Of a stretch of 64,000 nt of DNA, positions 8,922 through 18,030 are shown in pieces. The notes under the pieces were generated by a model. The model was not told the DNA's origin. It saw only the letters and a list, made by a program, of their open reading frames with translations, and searched no databases. Source of the DNA: Daejeonella oryzae DSM 19973 (lineage in GTDB: Bacteria; Bacteroidota; Bacteroidia; Sphingobacteriales; Sphingobacteriaceae); contig NZ_KE383964.1 in NCBI RefSeq assembly GCF_000422945.1, positions 473,650 to 537,649 on the forward strand, written 5' to 3'. A program made the translations under genes and the position numbers. The stretch's first letter is position 1; each line of letters starts with the position of its first letter.

Positions 8922-9380
8922 ATGGCTCAACATGAAATTGATTCCCAGTGGATGGGTAAAATGCAATTTAATTCTTTCATTAACGGCCATACAATTGTTA
9001 TGGATGCACCAGAAAAGGTTGGAGGTGAAGACAGCGGACCTATTCCCAAACCTTTCCTGCTTACTGCTCTTTCTGGTTGTACCGGGATGGATATTGTATC
9101 TATTCTCAGAAAAGCACAAAAAGAAGTTAAAGATCTAAGCATTAAAGTAACCGGTGAACTAAGCAAACAACAGCCTATAGAATATCTCTCAATACATGTG
9201 ACCTACGATTTTTTAGGTGAAGAGATGAATAAAGAAGCTGCCATGGATGCAGTTAGCCTGTCTCAGGAAAAATATTGCGGAGTCAGTCATTTATTAAAGA
9301 AAGCTTTGCCTGTAACCTGGGAAGTAAATTATAATGAAATAGCTGTGTTTGATAATAGGATTTCTGAAGTTGAAGTCTGA
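8922..9380 (+). CDS. OsmC/Ohr family protein
   Basis: This 152-residue protein has the OsmC/Ohr fold signature, with conserved cysteines C53 in LSGCTGMDIV and C119 in EKYCGVSH. In studied family members this cysteine pair reduces organic hydroperoxides in the cytoplasm. The sequence resembles the broad YhfA-like OsmC subgroup more than classical Ohr, so the substrate is open. It is the second gene of a two-gene unit with the DUF2892 membrane protein, 2 bases upstream. The short reading frames in other frames of this region are overlaps of the OsmC gene. Confidence 0.85.
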   Translation: MAQHEIDSQWMGKMQFNSFINGHTIVMDAPEKVGGEDSGPIPKPFLLTALSGCTGMDIVSILRKAQKEVKDLSIKVTGELSKQQPIEYLSIHVTYDFLGEEMNKEAAMDAVSLSQEKYCGVSHLLKKALPVTWEVNYNEIAVFDNRISEVEV

Positions 9381-9584
9381 GAGGTAACCTTAACAACAGA
9401 TTTTTCAAAAAGGCTCATGGAATTTTTTCAGGCATAATTGAAGAATATTCAAAAATTCCTTTTGTACAATTGAATGTGCAGAACTGATTCTTGACTCATT
9501 TTCATATATTTAGAGAAGCTTTTAAACCTGGTTTTTGCAATAAGCAAATTCTAATTGTATAAATGCATCTATGCCCTCTAAATA

Positions 9585-12500
9585 ATGTCTTTAATTAAAA
9601 GTACTGTCAGATTTTTGCTGTTGATGGTTTTTGTAAGCTTTGCATTTACAACAAAAGCGCAAAATACTTCTAATAAAGGAAAAGATTTTTGGCTGGGCTA
9701 TGGAAACCATGTACGAGGTTACACCAATAATACGCAGCAAATGGCTGTGTATATTACTTCTGATGTAAGTACTACCGGGAGAGTAGAAATTCCAGGCATA
9801 AATTTTTCCCGGTCATTTAAAGTAACGGCCAATTCTATTACTGTAGTAGATATTCCGCAACAGGCATTTCTTGCCGGAGAAGGTCTGTATAATCTGGGAA
9901 TTCATGTTACGGCCGAAAAGCCGGTAGTAATGTATGCTCATATTTATGATCAGAATGTATCGGGTGCAACTCTTGTGCTTCCAACTACCACGCTGGGCAA
10001 AGAATATTATTCGATCAATTATAAACAGGTTTCCAATCAGGCCGACTCTTATTCCTATTTTTTTATAGTAGCAGTTGAAGACAGTACACAGGTGGAAATT
10101 GTTCCGGCTGCAGCTACACAAAGAAATGCGGCAGGCGTTCCTTTTATCGTAAATCTAAAAAAAGGACAGGTTTATCAGGTTTTGGGAAGATCCACAACCT
10201 CATCTTTCGGTGATTTTAAAGGAGTAGACCTAACAGGATCAACAATCCGATCCGTAACCAGTACGGCGGAGCCATGCAAACCCATAGCCGTTTTTTCCGG
10301 AAGCGGCAAAATAGCCATAGGCTGCGGACCTACCGAATCCGGCTCTTCTGATAATTTATATCAGCAAGTTTATCCAACCGCGGCCTGGGGGCGAAAATTT
10401 ATAACTGCACCACTTAAATCCCGGAATTACGATATTTTGCGGATTTTAAAAAGTAGTCCTTCTGCCGTTGTCAGGTTAAACGGCGCTATCATTAATAATT
10501 CTCAATTTATAAATAATCTTTACTATGATTTCCCTTCACAAAAAGTCAATGTGATAGAGTCAGATAAATCGATACAGGTAGTACAATATGCAGTAACACA
10601 AGGGAAAGAAATTAATTGCGGCTCATATGAAGAGTTTGCCGGTGATCCGGAAATGATCTTCTTAAATTCGGTTGAACAAAATATCGAGAATATTACGGTT
10701 TACTCCTCATCTGCATTTAATATTAGTTCCCATTTTATTAATGTTATTATAGAAACAAGTACTGCTCCCAGTTTCAGAATTGATGGTTTGCCTGCTAATT
10801 TTATTCCTGTTAGTGGAGATCCCCAATACTCTTATGCTCAGATTAGTGTTGGAGCCGGCGTTCATAACTTAAAAGCGGAAAAAGGATTTAATGCAATTGC
10901 TTATGGATTTGGGTTTGCAGAATCATATGGTTATTCTGCCGGAGCGAATGTAAATAATCTCGGCATCCAGATAGAAAGTTTAGTCACTGATACCCTAACA
11001 AGTACAGGCTGTGTATCAGAACCGCTCCGTTTCAAAGTAAACCTGAGTTATCAGCCAACCAAATTAACCTGGAATTTAAAAGATGGATCGGAGCCAAGGA
11101 TTATAAATAGTCCGCAAAGCGACAGTACTTTTATAAAAAACGGCAATACATTCTATGTATACGAACTGAAAGATACGATCAGGTATTCTGTTGCAGGAGA
11201 GTACAGTGTGGATGCAATTTCTGAAAAGCCGTCGCCCGATGGCTGCGGAAGTTCTGAGCAGCTAACTTTTGATTTTTCAATATATAACCCGCCGGTATCT
11301 GAATTTACTTCAGCAACAACAGTTTGTGTGAGTTCAGTTTTGCAATTTACTGATCAGAGTGATGGAAAAGGAAGAGAACTTAACAGCTGGTTATGGGATT
11401 TTGGAGATCCGGAATCCGGAACATTGAATTCTTCTTCAGAACAAAATCCAGTGAATGTATATACTAAACCGGGAACATATCCTGTGAAGCTAACCGTGAC
11501 AAATAATTCTAACTGCGACCCGGTTGTTTCCGAGATCCGGTTTGTAAATGTTTTCTTTAAGCCAGAATCTTTATTTTCCATAAGTCAGCCAGCCTGCGTC
11601 AATCAGTCCATTCAATTCACTAATAAATCAACTTCTGAAGGAACGGACATAACAAAATGGAACTGGGATTTTGGTGATGGTCAGACATCTACGGAACAGA
11701 ACCCTCAGCATACCTTTACTTCAGCAGGAAATTACATCGTTAAACTCTTTACAGAAAATAATGTAAGCTGCGTATCCGATACTTTTAGTTTGGCCCTAAC
11801 AATAAATCCTTCTCCAATTGTTGAGTTTGAAACTCCTGAAATCTGTCTGGCAGATGCAGTAGCCAGTTTTGTTAATAAATCAACAATTCCTTCCGGTAAT
11901 TCTTCCAACTCAACTTATTTATGGGATTTTGGAGATCCAAATGCCAATGCACAAAATCCGGTCACATCGACTAGTGAAAATCCCACCCATATTTATTCAT
12001 CGGCCGGTGTTTATACAGTGACACTTACTGTGACTACAGATAAAGGCTGCCCAATAACCATTTCTAAAGAGTTTACAGTAAATGGAAGTATTCCGGCAGC
12101 AGATTTTACTATTCTGAATGATGGCCGATTATGCAGTTCTGAGCCTGTTGTTTTTGTAGATTTAGCTCGTGTAGACTTTGGCGAATTAACCCGGATAGAA
12201 TGGTATTTTGATGCTGTAAATCAACCAGCAATAATGCTTACAGATGAATTTCCTAATTTGCGGTCTGACACCCCAAAACAATATTCTTTTCAATATCCTG
12301 TTTTTCATGCACCTTTAACAAAAACAATTACTGTCAGAATGAGGGCATTTTCGGGAAATGTATGTGTTGATGAAAAAATTAAAACATTTGTGCTGAATGC
12401 GATGCCTGAAGTTCTGTTCGATTCCATTCCTGATATATGTCTGGAAGCCCAGCCTGTTACTTTAACGCAGGCTCGTGAAATTCATAATTTCGCCGGATCT

Positions 12501-13145
12501 TCTCAATATTCAGGTAATGGGATTAATTCGCAGGGAGTCTTTAATCCGTCAATTGCCGGTGCCGGAACACATACTATTACCTATACTTTTACTGCTTCTA
12601 ATGGTTGTGTTGATTTTAAAACGCAAACCGTAAAGGTTTTTGAAACTCCGCAAATAGATGCCGGCCCGGATCAGATCATTCTGGAAGGAGGGGAGACACG
12701 GTTACCTGCCAGCGCAAACGGCGGGAATTTAATTTATAAATGGAGTCCTTCCACAGGATTAAGTAGGGATGATATATTAAATCCTGTTGCAAGTCCTTCA
12801 GAAGATATCACCTATACTCTTCAGGTCCGGTCCTCCGAAGGTTGCGAAGCTGTTGACCAGGTTTTTGTTCAGGTTTTAAAAACACCGGTAATTCCAAATA
12901 CTTTTACTCCAAACAATGATGGATTTAATGATTTTTGGAATATCAAATATTTAAGCAGCTATCCTGAGGCAATTGTTGAAATATTTAACCGTTACGGAGA
13001 AAAGGTTTTCAGTTCTAAAGGTTATCCCATTTCATGGGATGGCAAATTTCGTGAAAATGATCTCCCAACCGGAACTTATTATTATATTATCAGCCCAGGG
13101 AATGGAAGAAAAACAATGTCCGGATCGGTTACTATATTAAGATGA
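9585..13145 (+). CDS. Type IX-secreted PKD-repeat surface protein with gliding-type C-terminal domain
   Basis: The 1186-residue protein has a signal peptide (about 1-25, ending TKAQ) and an N-terminal region starting GKDFWLGYG that resembles the IgGFc-binding-like domain common in Bacteroidota surface proteins. At least three PKD domains follow, marked by WDFGD near 604, 693 and 783. After further Ig-like modules, the last 80 residues are a gliding-motility-associated C-terminal domain (FTPNNDGFNDFW, IFNRYGEKVF, LPTGTYYYII), a type B sorting signal for the type IX secretion system. The stop overlaps the start of a PorP/SprF gene, its expected secretion partner. It is probably an adhesin or a surface matrix protein; the ligand is unknown. 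Confidence 0.85.
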   Translation: MSLIKSTVRFLLLMVFVSFAFTTKAQNTSNKGKDFWLGYGNHVRGYTNNTQQMAVYITSDVSTTGRVEIPGINFSRSFKVTANSITVVDIPQQAFLAGEGLYNLGIHVTAEKPVVMYAHIYDQNVSGATLVLPTTTLGKEYYSINYKQVSNQADSYSYFFIVAVEDSTQVEIVPAAATQRNAAGVPFIVNLKKGQVYQVLGRSTTSSFGDFKGVDLTGSTIRSVTSTAEPCKPIAVFSGSGKIAIGCGPTESGSSDNLYQQVYPTAAWGRKFITAPLKSRNYDILRILKSSPSAVVRLNGAIINNSQFINNLYYDFPSQKVNVIESDKSIQVVQYAVTQGKEINCGSYEEFAGDPEMIFLNSVEQNIENITVYSSSAFNISSHFINVIIETSTAPSFRIDGLPANFIPVSGDPQYSYAQISVGAGVHNLKAEKGFNAIAYGFGFAESYGYSAGANVNNLGIQIESLVTDTLTSTGCVSEPLRFKVNLSYQPTKLTWNLKDGSEPRIINSPQSDSTFIKNGNTFYVYELKDTIRYSVAGEYSVDAISEKPSPDGCGSSEQLTFDFSIYNPPVSEFTSATTVCVSSVLQFTDQSDGKGRELNSWLWDFGDPESGTLNSSSEQNPVNVYTKPGTYPVKLTVTNNSNCDPVVSEIRFVNVFFKPESLFSISQPACVNQSIQFTNKSTSEGTDITKWNWDFGDGQTSTEQNPQHTFTSAGNYIVKLFTENNVSCVSDTFSLALTINPSPIVEFETPEICLADAVASFVNKSTIPSGNSSNSTYLWDFGDPNANAQNPVTSTSENPTHIYSSAGVYTVTLTVTTDKGCPITISKEFTVNGSIPAADFTILNDGRLCSSEPVVFVDLARVDFGELTRIEWYFDAVNQPAIMLTDEFPNLRSDTPKQYSFQYPVFHAPLTKTITVRMRAFSGNVCVDEKIKTFVLNAMPEVLFDSIPDICLEAQPVTLTQAREIHNFAGSSQYSGNGINSQGVFNPSIAGAGTHTITYTFTASNGCVDFKTQTVKVFETPQIDAGPDQIILEGGETRLPASANGGNLIYKWSPSTGLSRDDILNPVASPSEDITYTLQVRSSEGCEAVDQVFVQVLKTPVIPNTFTPNNDGFNDFWNIKYLSSYPEAIVEIFNRYGEKVFSSKGYPISWDGKFRENDLPTGTYYYIISPGNGRKTMSGSVTILR

Positions 13146-14170
13146 TCTTTTATTTTATGAAAAGAATTTGTTCAATTATTTTAGTCATTTTATGCAGTCA
13201 GATGCTATATGCACAGCAACGACCTCAATATACCCAATACATTTTCAATAATTATATATTGAATCCAGCCATTTCCGGAATCGAAAATTATATTGATGTT
13301 AAGGCCGGTTACCGTAATCAGTGGGAAGGTTTAACAGACGCTCCTGTAACGTCATATGTGTCTTTGCATGCACCGTTGGGTAAAAAATTTACCTATGGTT
13401 CTGCAACTTCTGTAGCCGAAGGTGGAGGGGATAACCCGATGAATCGTAGCTATTTACAAACTTACCGGGCTTCAGAACCCCACCATGGTGTAGGTTTTCA
13501 TATTGTATCAGACAAAACCGGACCTATTTCCAGAACAGACGTTAATTTGACGTATGCATATCATCTGGGAATTACTGAGAGTTTAAACTTAGCGGTAGGT
13601 GTGGCTGCGGGTGTGTCACGAATAAATTTAGATGTTTCCAAAATAACTTTAGAAGAAGAATTTGACCCGGCAATTATTTCGGGTGCTAACAGTAAAACAC
13701 AACCTGACCTTGGCGCAGGCGTTTGGTTGTATGGCCCAAGATACTTTGCAGGAGTATCTGCACAGCAATTATTGGGAAGACCCTTAAGCTTTTCGGATGA
13801 TGCTTCTTATGACCAGGGAAAACTTGTTCCGCACATGTTTTTTACTGCCGGTTATAAGTTTTATCTGGGTGATGATATTGCTGCTATTCCATCAACAATG
13901 ATAAAGTATGTTTCTCCTGCGCCGGCATCTATTGATGTAAATATGAAGGTTGCTTTCAGAGACAAGTTCTGGCTTGGAGGAAGCTATCGTAAAGATGATT
14001 CTTTCGCGGCATTAGCCGGATTTAACCTTGGGTCGTTTCTGAATCTAAGTTATTCGTATGATTTTACCACATCAAACCTACGCTCGGTAAGTAACGGAAC
14101 ACATGAAATAGTTCTTGGCATATTCTTAAATAACCGTTATAAAGTTAGTTGTCCGCAAAGAAACTGGTAG
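13142..14170 (+). CDS. PorP/SprF family type IX secretion membrane protein
   Basis: This 342-residue outer-membrane protein carries the PorP/SprF signature: after a signal peptide ending MLYAQ comes RPQYTQYIFNNYILNPAISG, then a repeated amphipathic beta pattern and the closing SYDFTTSNL block. Proteins of this family sit next to genes for type B C-terminal-domain proteins and help to export or anchor them, as SprF does for SprB. It overlaps the upstream surface-protein gene by four bases (ATGA), which suggests coupled translation. The second methionine, at 13157, gives a cleaner signal peptide (MKRICSIILVILCS) and may be the true start. Confidence 0.88.
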   Translation: MIFYFMKRICSIILVILCSQMLYAQQRPQYTQYIFNNYILNPAISGIENYIDVKAGYRNQWEGLTDAPVTSYVSLHAPLGKKFTYGSATSVAEGGGDNPMNRSYLQTYRASEPHHGVGFHIVSDKTGPISRTDVNLTYAYHLGITESLNLAVGVAAGVSRINLDVSKITLEEEFDPAIISGANSKTQPDLGAGVWLYGPRYFAGVSAQQLLGRPLSFSDDASYDQGKLVPHMFFTAGYKFYLGDDIAAIPSTMIKYVSPAPASIDVNMKVAFRDKFWLGGSYRKDDSFAALAGFNLGSFLNLSYSYDFTTSNLRSVSNGTHEIVLGIFLNNRYKVSCPQRNW

Positions 14171-14190
14171 ATATAATTTTACCTGACTGA

Positions 14191-14224
14191 TTAAAGTCAA
14201 TTAGTGTAGAACACTTGACTTTAA
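14191..14224. terminator. Hairpin between convergent porP/sprF-like and rpoN genes
   Basis: A 10-base perfect inverted repeat (TTAAAGTCAA and TTGACTTTAA) with an inner GTGT/ACAC extension separates the two convergent genes. The right arm contains the rpoN stop codon. The T-tract on either strand is weak, so termination is likely but not strongly shown. Confidence 0.5.
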
Positions 14225-15693
14225 AGTTCTTTTCTTAATCTGGCTACAGGTATATTCATTGCTTCGCGGTATTTGGCAACCGTTCTCCGGGCTATGTTAT
14301 AGCCTTTTTCTTTCAGGATTTCTGTTAGTTTTTCATCCGCTAATGGTCTGCGTTTATCTTCTTTGCCAATACATTCTTCCAGAATCTTTTTTACTTCTTT
14401 ATTAGAAACTTCTTCACCGCTGTCCATTTGTATAGCTTCAGAAAAGAATGATTTTAAAAGAAAAGTTCCGAATTCTGTTTGAACGTATTTTGAATTTGCT
14501 ACCCTAGATACTGTGGAAATATCCATCCCGATTCTATCGGCAATGTCTTTTAATATCATGGGTCTCAGATTTTTATCATCTCCCGTAAGGAAATAATCAT
14601 ACTGGTAATTCATGATGGCATTCATGGTTTTAAGCAATGTTTGCTGACGTTGTTTTATAGCGTCAATAAACCATTTTGCAGAATCAAGCTTTTGCTTTAC
14701 AAACTGTACTGCTTCTTTCAGTTTTTTATCTTTCTGGGCAGTTTTATCGTAATGCTCAAACATTTCCTGGTAAGACCGGCTTACGCGAAGTTCAGGTGCA
14801 TTTTTAGAATTCAGTGTCAGGAATAAAATCCCATCACTTTTACTAATATGAAAATCAGGAATAACCTGCAGCTGCTTGGTAGTAACTGCATTAGAGCCGC
14901 CCGGTTTCGGATTTAATTTTAAAATCTCATTGATAACCTCTTTCAGTTCTTCTGAATTCATATTCAGAGACCGTTCGAGTTTATCGTAATGTTTTTTCGT
15001 GAATTCTTCTAGATGATGCTCTACCACATTAATTGCTTTTTGAACCGTGGGCAGATGATCCCGTTTGCGTAATTGGATCAGCAAGCATTCCTGCAAATCG
15101 CGTGCACCAACGCCTGAAGGATCAAACGACTGAATCACTTTAAGCATTTCTTCGACATCTTCCTCTTCGGCCATAACGTTTTGAGAAAAAGCCAGATCAT
15201 CAATCAAAGAGGTGATTGGACGGCGCAGATATCCATCGTCGTCCAAACTTCCAATAATTTGCTGACCGATTATAAAGTCCTTGTCAGAAAGGGGAATAAG
15301 ATCCAGCTGCGCTTGCAGACTTTCAAAAAATGAACTTTGAATCGCTATTGGAATTTCTTTGCGTTCATCTTCATCGTCTCCGTTTTGTTCGTATTTAGAT
15401 CCGTAATCGTTTATGTTATCATCCTGCAAATAATCATCAACGTTAAATTCATCTAAACTGTCTTTAGAATCCTCGGTATTAAAAGAATCATCATCAGGGT
15501 CTTTATCAGGATATTCTTCAGTCGGTTCATTCATATTAGCCAGACTCAAATCTTCCAATGCAGGGTTTTCTTCAAGTTCTTCTTTAATTCGGGTATCCAG
15601 GGCTACGGTAGGAACTTGTAATAGCTTAATGAACTGAATTTGTTGAGGAGATAACTTTTGTAGAAGTTTTTGCTGGAGATTCTGTCTTAACAT
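14221..15693 (-). CDS. rpoN: RNA polymerase sigma-54 factor
   Basis: This is the alternative sigma factor of the RpoN family; it needs AAA+ activators to open promoters. The 490-residue protein has the glutamine- and leucine-rich activator-interacting N-terminus (LQQKLLQKLSPQQIQFIKLL), an acidic linker around 50-110, the core-binding region, and the C-terminal RpoN box ARRTVAKYRE close to the end. All landmarks are present and the length is usual. It is monocistronic and convergent with the surface-protein operon. On its strand a TAAATTTG box ends only five bases before the ATG, so the transcript may have almost no leader. Confidence 0.96.
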   Translation of the reverse strand: MLRQNLQQKLLQKLSPQQIQFIKLLQVPTVALDTRIKEELEENPALEDLSLANMNEPTEEYPDKDPDDDSFNTEDSKDSLDEFNVDDYLQDDNINDYGSKYEQNGDDEDERKEIPIAIQSSFFESLQAQLDLIPLSDKDFIIGQQIIGSLDDDGYLRRPITSLIDDLAFSQNVMAEEEDVEEMLKVIQSFDPSGVGARDLQECLLIQLRKRDHLPTVQKAINVVEHHLEEFTKKHYDKLERSLNMNSEELKEVINEILKLNPKPGGSNAVTTKQLQVIPDFHISKSDGILFLTLNSKNAPELRVSRSYQEMFEHYDKTAQKDKKLKEAVQFVKQKLDSAKWFIDAIKQRQQTLLKTMNAIMNYQYDYFLTGDDKNLRPMILKDIADRIGMDISTVSRVANSKYVQTEFGTFLLKSFFSEAIQMDSGEEVSNKEVKKILEECIGKEDKRRPLADEKLTEILKEKGYNIARRTVAKYREAMNIPVARLRKEL

Positions 15694-15698
15694 AGGGC

Positions 15699-15706
15699 CA
15701 AATTTA
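15699..15706 (-). promoter_or_regulatory. Promoter -7 box directly before rpoN
   Basis: Minus-strand TAAATTTG matches TAnnTTTG and ends 5 bases before the ATG of rpoN. If used, transcription would begin at or next to the start codon. No good -33 element was found at normal spacing, so confidence is limited. Confidence 0.4.
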
Positions 15707-15847
15707 CATATTTATGCGAAAGAAAGCAGGCCCAACAGCAAATATCCTGCCTCTTTATTTCAATTGGCTGGATAATACACTGTTTCATTATAGATAAATA
15801 ATTGTTAGTTTTAAGAAGCATTTATTTAACAGTTAAAATTTTAAATT

Positions 15848-16261
15848 ATGAGCATTGTAAAAGAATTCCGGGAATTTATTTCCAAGGGTAACGTTATTGA
15901 TCTGGCAGTGGGTGTAATAATAGGAGCTGCTTTCGGTAAAATAGTTTCATCACTTGTAGATGATATTATTATGCCTCCAATTGGATATGCTTTAGGCGGA
16001 GTAGATTTTGCAGAATTGAAATATGTACTTGTAGATGCTGATTTAGCGAATAAAGTAGAGGCAGTATCCATTAATTATGGAAATTTTATCAATACGGTAA
16101 TTCAGTTTTTAATCATTGCCTTATGTATTTTCGCTATCATAAAATCCATAAATTCATTAAAACGTAAGGAAGAAGCAGCCCCTGAAGCCCCGCATGTACC
16201 AACCAGAGAAGAGAGTTTATTGGCTGATATCAGAGATATATTAAAAAATCAGCCGAGGTAG
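15848..16261 (+). CDS. mscL: Large-conductance mechanosensitive channel
   Basis: MscL forms a pentameric inner-membrane pore that opens under membrane tension to release solutes during osmotic downshock. The 137-residue protein shows the amphipathic N-terminal helix ([20 protein letters not shown]), the first transmembrane helix with [20 protein letters not shown], the periplasmic loop and a second helix ([15 protein letters not shown]), then the cytoplasmic bundle ending [12 protein letters not shown]. All match the family and the length is typical. It is transcribed alone, divergently from rpoN. Confidence 0.96.
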   Translation: MSIVKEFREFISKGNVIDLAVGVIIGAAFGKIVSSLVDDIIMPPIGYALGGVDFAELKYVLVDADLANKVEAVSINYGNFINTVIQFLIIALCIFAIIKSINSLKRKEEAAPEAPHVPTREESLLADIRDILKNQPR

Positions 16262-16345
16262 TGTTTATTTAGTAGGCTGAAAATGAGGGTTTAGTTTTTC
16301 CGGTAATTAAATGTGGAAAACAAATCCTTAAAATCTCAGATAGAG

Positions 16346-16376
16346 TTTGATTTCTAATAAATCAACCTTATATTTG
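16346..16376 (+). promoter_or_regulatory. Promoter of rpmH
   Basis: TTTG at 16346-16349, a 19-base spacer and TATATTTG at 16369-16376 form an exact match to the Bacteroidota primary sigma promoter (TTTG, about 19 bases, TAnnTTTG). This is one of the clearest promoters in the window. Confidence 0.78.
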
Positions 16377-16377
16377 C

Positions 16378-16396
16378 GCTCTTGTTTTTTAAGAGC
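16378..16396 (+). promoter_or_regulatory. Hairpin in the rpmH leader
   Basis: GCTCTT (16378-16383) and AAGAGC (16391-16396) form a 6-base perfect stem with loop GTTTTTT, right after the promoter and 18 bases before the start codon. It would lie at the very 5' end of the transcript. It may stabilise the mRNA or act in L34 autoregulation; either role is inferred. Confidence 0.4.
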
Positions 16397-16414
16397 AACA
16401 TATAATAAAACGTC

Positions 16415-16573
16415 ATGAAAAGAACATTCCAGCCTTCTCAAAGAAAAAGAAGAAATAAGCACGGCTTCAGAGAACGCATGAGCTCTGCCAACGGAAGAAG
16501 AGTATTAGCATCAAGAAGAGCCAAAGGCAGAAAAAGAATTTCTGTTTCTGATGAGCGTCGTCATAAAGCATAA
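16415..16573 (+). CDS. rpmH: 50S ribosomal protein L34
   Basis: This is a 52-residue, very basic protein starting [18 protein letters not shown] and containing [19 protein letters not shown], the invariant L34 pattern. It is a component of the large ribosomal subunit. It precedes rnpA by 75 bases, the arrangement conserved in most bacteria, where L34 and the RNase P protein share a transcript. The clear promoter at 16346-16376 and a leader hairpin lie directly upstream. The small size means it is easily missed by length-filtered gene calling. Confidence 0.97.
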   Translation: MKRTFQPSQRKRRNKHGFRERMSSANGRRVLASRRAKGRKRISVSDERRHKA

Positions 16574-16648
16574 TTTTTGATCGCTTTTTTATTGCCCGTA
16601 TTCAGCTTACAGAAATTTTCTGCGTTGACCAAGGCTTAAGCAGTCAAA

Positions 16649-17044
16649 ATGTATACTTTTAACAAAGAAGAACGGTTATGCAGTAAAAAGCTTTTAGAAA
16701 AGCTTTTTCATAGCGGTTCTTCTTTTCTTTTATATCCTTACCGAATAGTTTGGCTTGCCGAAAAATTTGCAGCTGATGTACCTGCGCAGGTAGTAATCAG
16801 TGTTTCTAAGCGCAAGTTTAAAAAAGCGGTTGAACGCAATTTGATTAAAAGGAGAATACGTGAAATTTATCGTTTGAATAAATCTGAATTTCTGTACCCT
16901 TATTTATCCAAATCTGAATTGCAGATATTGCTGGCCATCAACTATATAGGTAAAGATATTTCAGATTATGCGTTGATGGAAAAGAAGCTCAAATTAGCCC
17001 TTGAGCAGCTTCGTAATTTATCTTCAAAATCTAATGAAGAATAA
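16649..17044 (+). CDS. rnpA: Ribonuclease P protein component
   Basis: RnpA is the protein subunit of RNase P, which removes 5' leaders from precursor tRNAs. The 131-residue basic protein contains the family signature [14 protein letters not shown] at 63-76 and the N-terminal [11 protein letters not shown] block. It follows rpmH and overlaps the yidD start by 11 bases, a compact and widely conserved gene order. The length is normal. The start ATG at 16649 has no strong Shine-Dalgarno sequence, which is common in this phylum. Confidence 0.93.
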   Translation: MYTFNKEERLCSKKLLEKLFHSGSSFLLYPYRIVWLAEKFAADVPAQVVISVSKRKFKKAVERNLIKRRIREIYRLNKSEFLYPYLSKSELQILLAINYIGKDISDYALMEKKLKLALEQLRNLSSKSNEE

Positions 17045-17270
17045 TATAGTTCAGAATCTGATCAGCAAATTTTTTCTGCTCATTATTCGGGCCTATCAAA
17101 TTCTGCTCTCTCCAATATTGGGTGCTTCCTGTCGTTATACGCCTACCTGTTCTCAATACGGGATAGAAGCGATTCAAAAATACGGACCTTTTAAAGGCGG
17201 CTGGTTAACGTTAAAACGGATAGCAAGCTGCAATCCCTGGGGTGGACATGGTCATGATCCGGTTCCTTAA
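17034..17270 (+). CDS. yidD: Membrane protein insertion efficiency factor
   Basis: This 78-residue protein has the YidD pattern: a hydrophobic N-terminal helix, then [34 protein letters not shown] and [13 protein letters not shown], with the three conserved cysteines. YidD is thought to help insert membrane proteins near YidC at the inner membrane. The ATG at 17034, overlapping rnpA by 11 bases, fits the family start better than an upstream TTG at 17001. It closes the rpmH-rnpA-yidD unit; yidC is not adjacent here. Confidence 0.93.
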   Translation: MKNNIVQNLISKFFLLIIRAYQILLSPILGASCRYTPTCSQYGIEAIQKYGPFKGGWLTLKRIASCNPWGGHGHDPVP

Positions 17271-17309
17271 TTCTATCTTTTTATATCTTTAGGCTGAATT
17301 TATATACCA

Positions 17310-18014
17310 ATGCAAAGTAATTTAATTCTTCTTCTGGAAACAGCCACTTCATCATGTTCGGTTGCCCTTGCTGAAAATGGAAATGTTTTGGCTTGCAAAG
17401 AACTGAATGAACAAAATGTTCATGCGAGTCACATCACCTTGTTTATTGAAGAAGTAATGAATTCGGCAGGCAAAAGATATTCAGATCTTAATGCCATTGC
17501 AGTCAGTAAAGGTCCCGGATCTTATACAGGATTGCGGATTGGTGTTTCTACAGCTAAAGGACTTTGTTTTGCATTGGACATTCCATTAATTTCTGTAAAT
17601 ACATTAGAAGCAATGGCCGATGGAGCCAGGGCAATAATTAATAGCGGTAACTCCGAATTGTTATTCTCTCCTATGATAGATGCCCGGAGAATGGAAGTTT
17701 ATACGGCTTTATACTCGTCAGATCTGAAAGAAATAAATCCAGTTAAGGCCTTAATATTGGAAGAAAATTCTTTTTCTGAATTTCTGGATAACAAACAGAT
17801 TGTTTTTTTTGGTAACGGAGCCGAAAAATGTAAGCCATTATATTCATCGTATGAGCATGCAATTTTTCTGGATTATGAAAATTCAGCATCCGATTTAAAT
17901 CAACTGGCGCTTCAAAAATACAAATCGCAAATATTTGAAGATGTTGCATATTTCGAGCCTTTCTATCTCAAAGATTTTGTTGCAACACGTCCTGCTGAAA
18001 AAAGGAATTTGTAA
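17310..18014 (+). CDS. tsaB: tRNA threonylcarbamoyladenosine biosynthesis protein TsaB
   Basis: TsaB is the ASKHA-fold partner of TsaD in making t6A at position 37 of ANN-decoding tRNAs. The 234-residue protein has the N-terminal LLETATSSCSVAL and the diagnostic SKGPGSYTGLRIGVSTAKGL block (residues about 66-85). It lacks the metal-binding histidines of TsaD, as expected of TsaB. The length is usual. It lies 40 bases after yidD on the same strand and may belong to the same transcript. A stem-loop including its stop codon follows. Confidence 0.93.
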   Translation: MQSNLILLLETATSSCSVALAENGNVLACKELNEQNVHASHITLFIEEVMNSAGKRYSDLNAIAVSKGPGSYTGLRIGVSTAKGLCFALDIPLISVNTLEAMADGARAIINSGNSELLFSPMIDARRMEVYTALYSSDLKEINPVKALILEENSFSEFLDNKQIVFFGNGAEKCKPLYSSYEHAIFLDYENSASDLNQLALQKYKSQIFEDVAYFEPFYLKDFVATRPAEKRNL

Positions 18015-18030
18015 TTCCTGATTTTATTTT
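18003..18030 (+). terminator. Terminator-like hairpin at the end of tsaB
   Basis: AGGAATT (18003-18009) and AATTCCT (18013-18019) form a 7-base stem with a TGT loop, followed by GATTTTATTTT. The tsaB stop codon lies inside the loop and right arm. Confidence 0.5.

Noticed and set aside
8927-9166. Short antisense and shifted frames inside the OsmC gene
   Set aside because: They overlap codons for the conserved OsmC cysteines and have no independent support.
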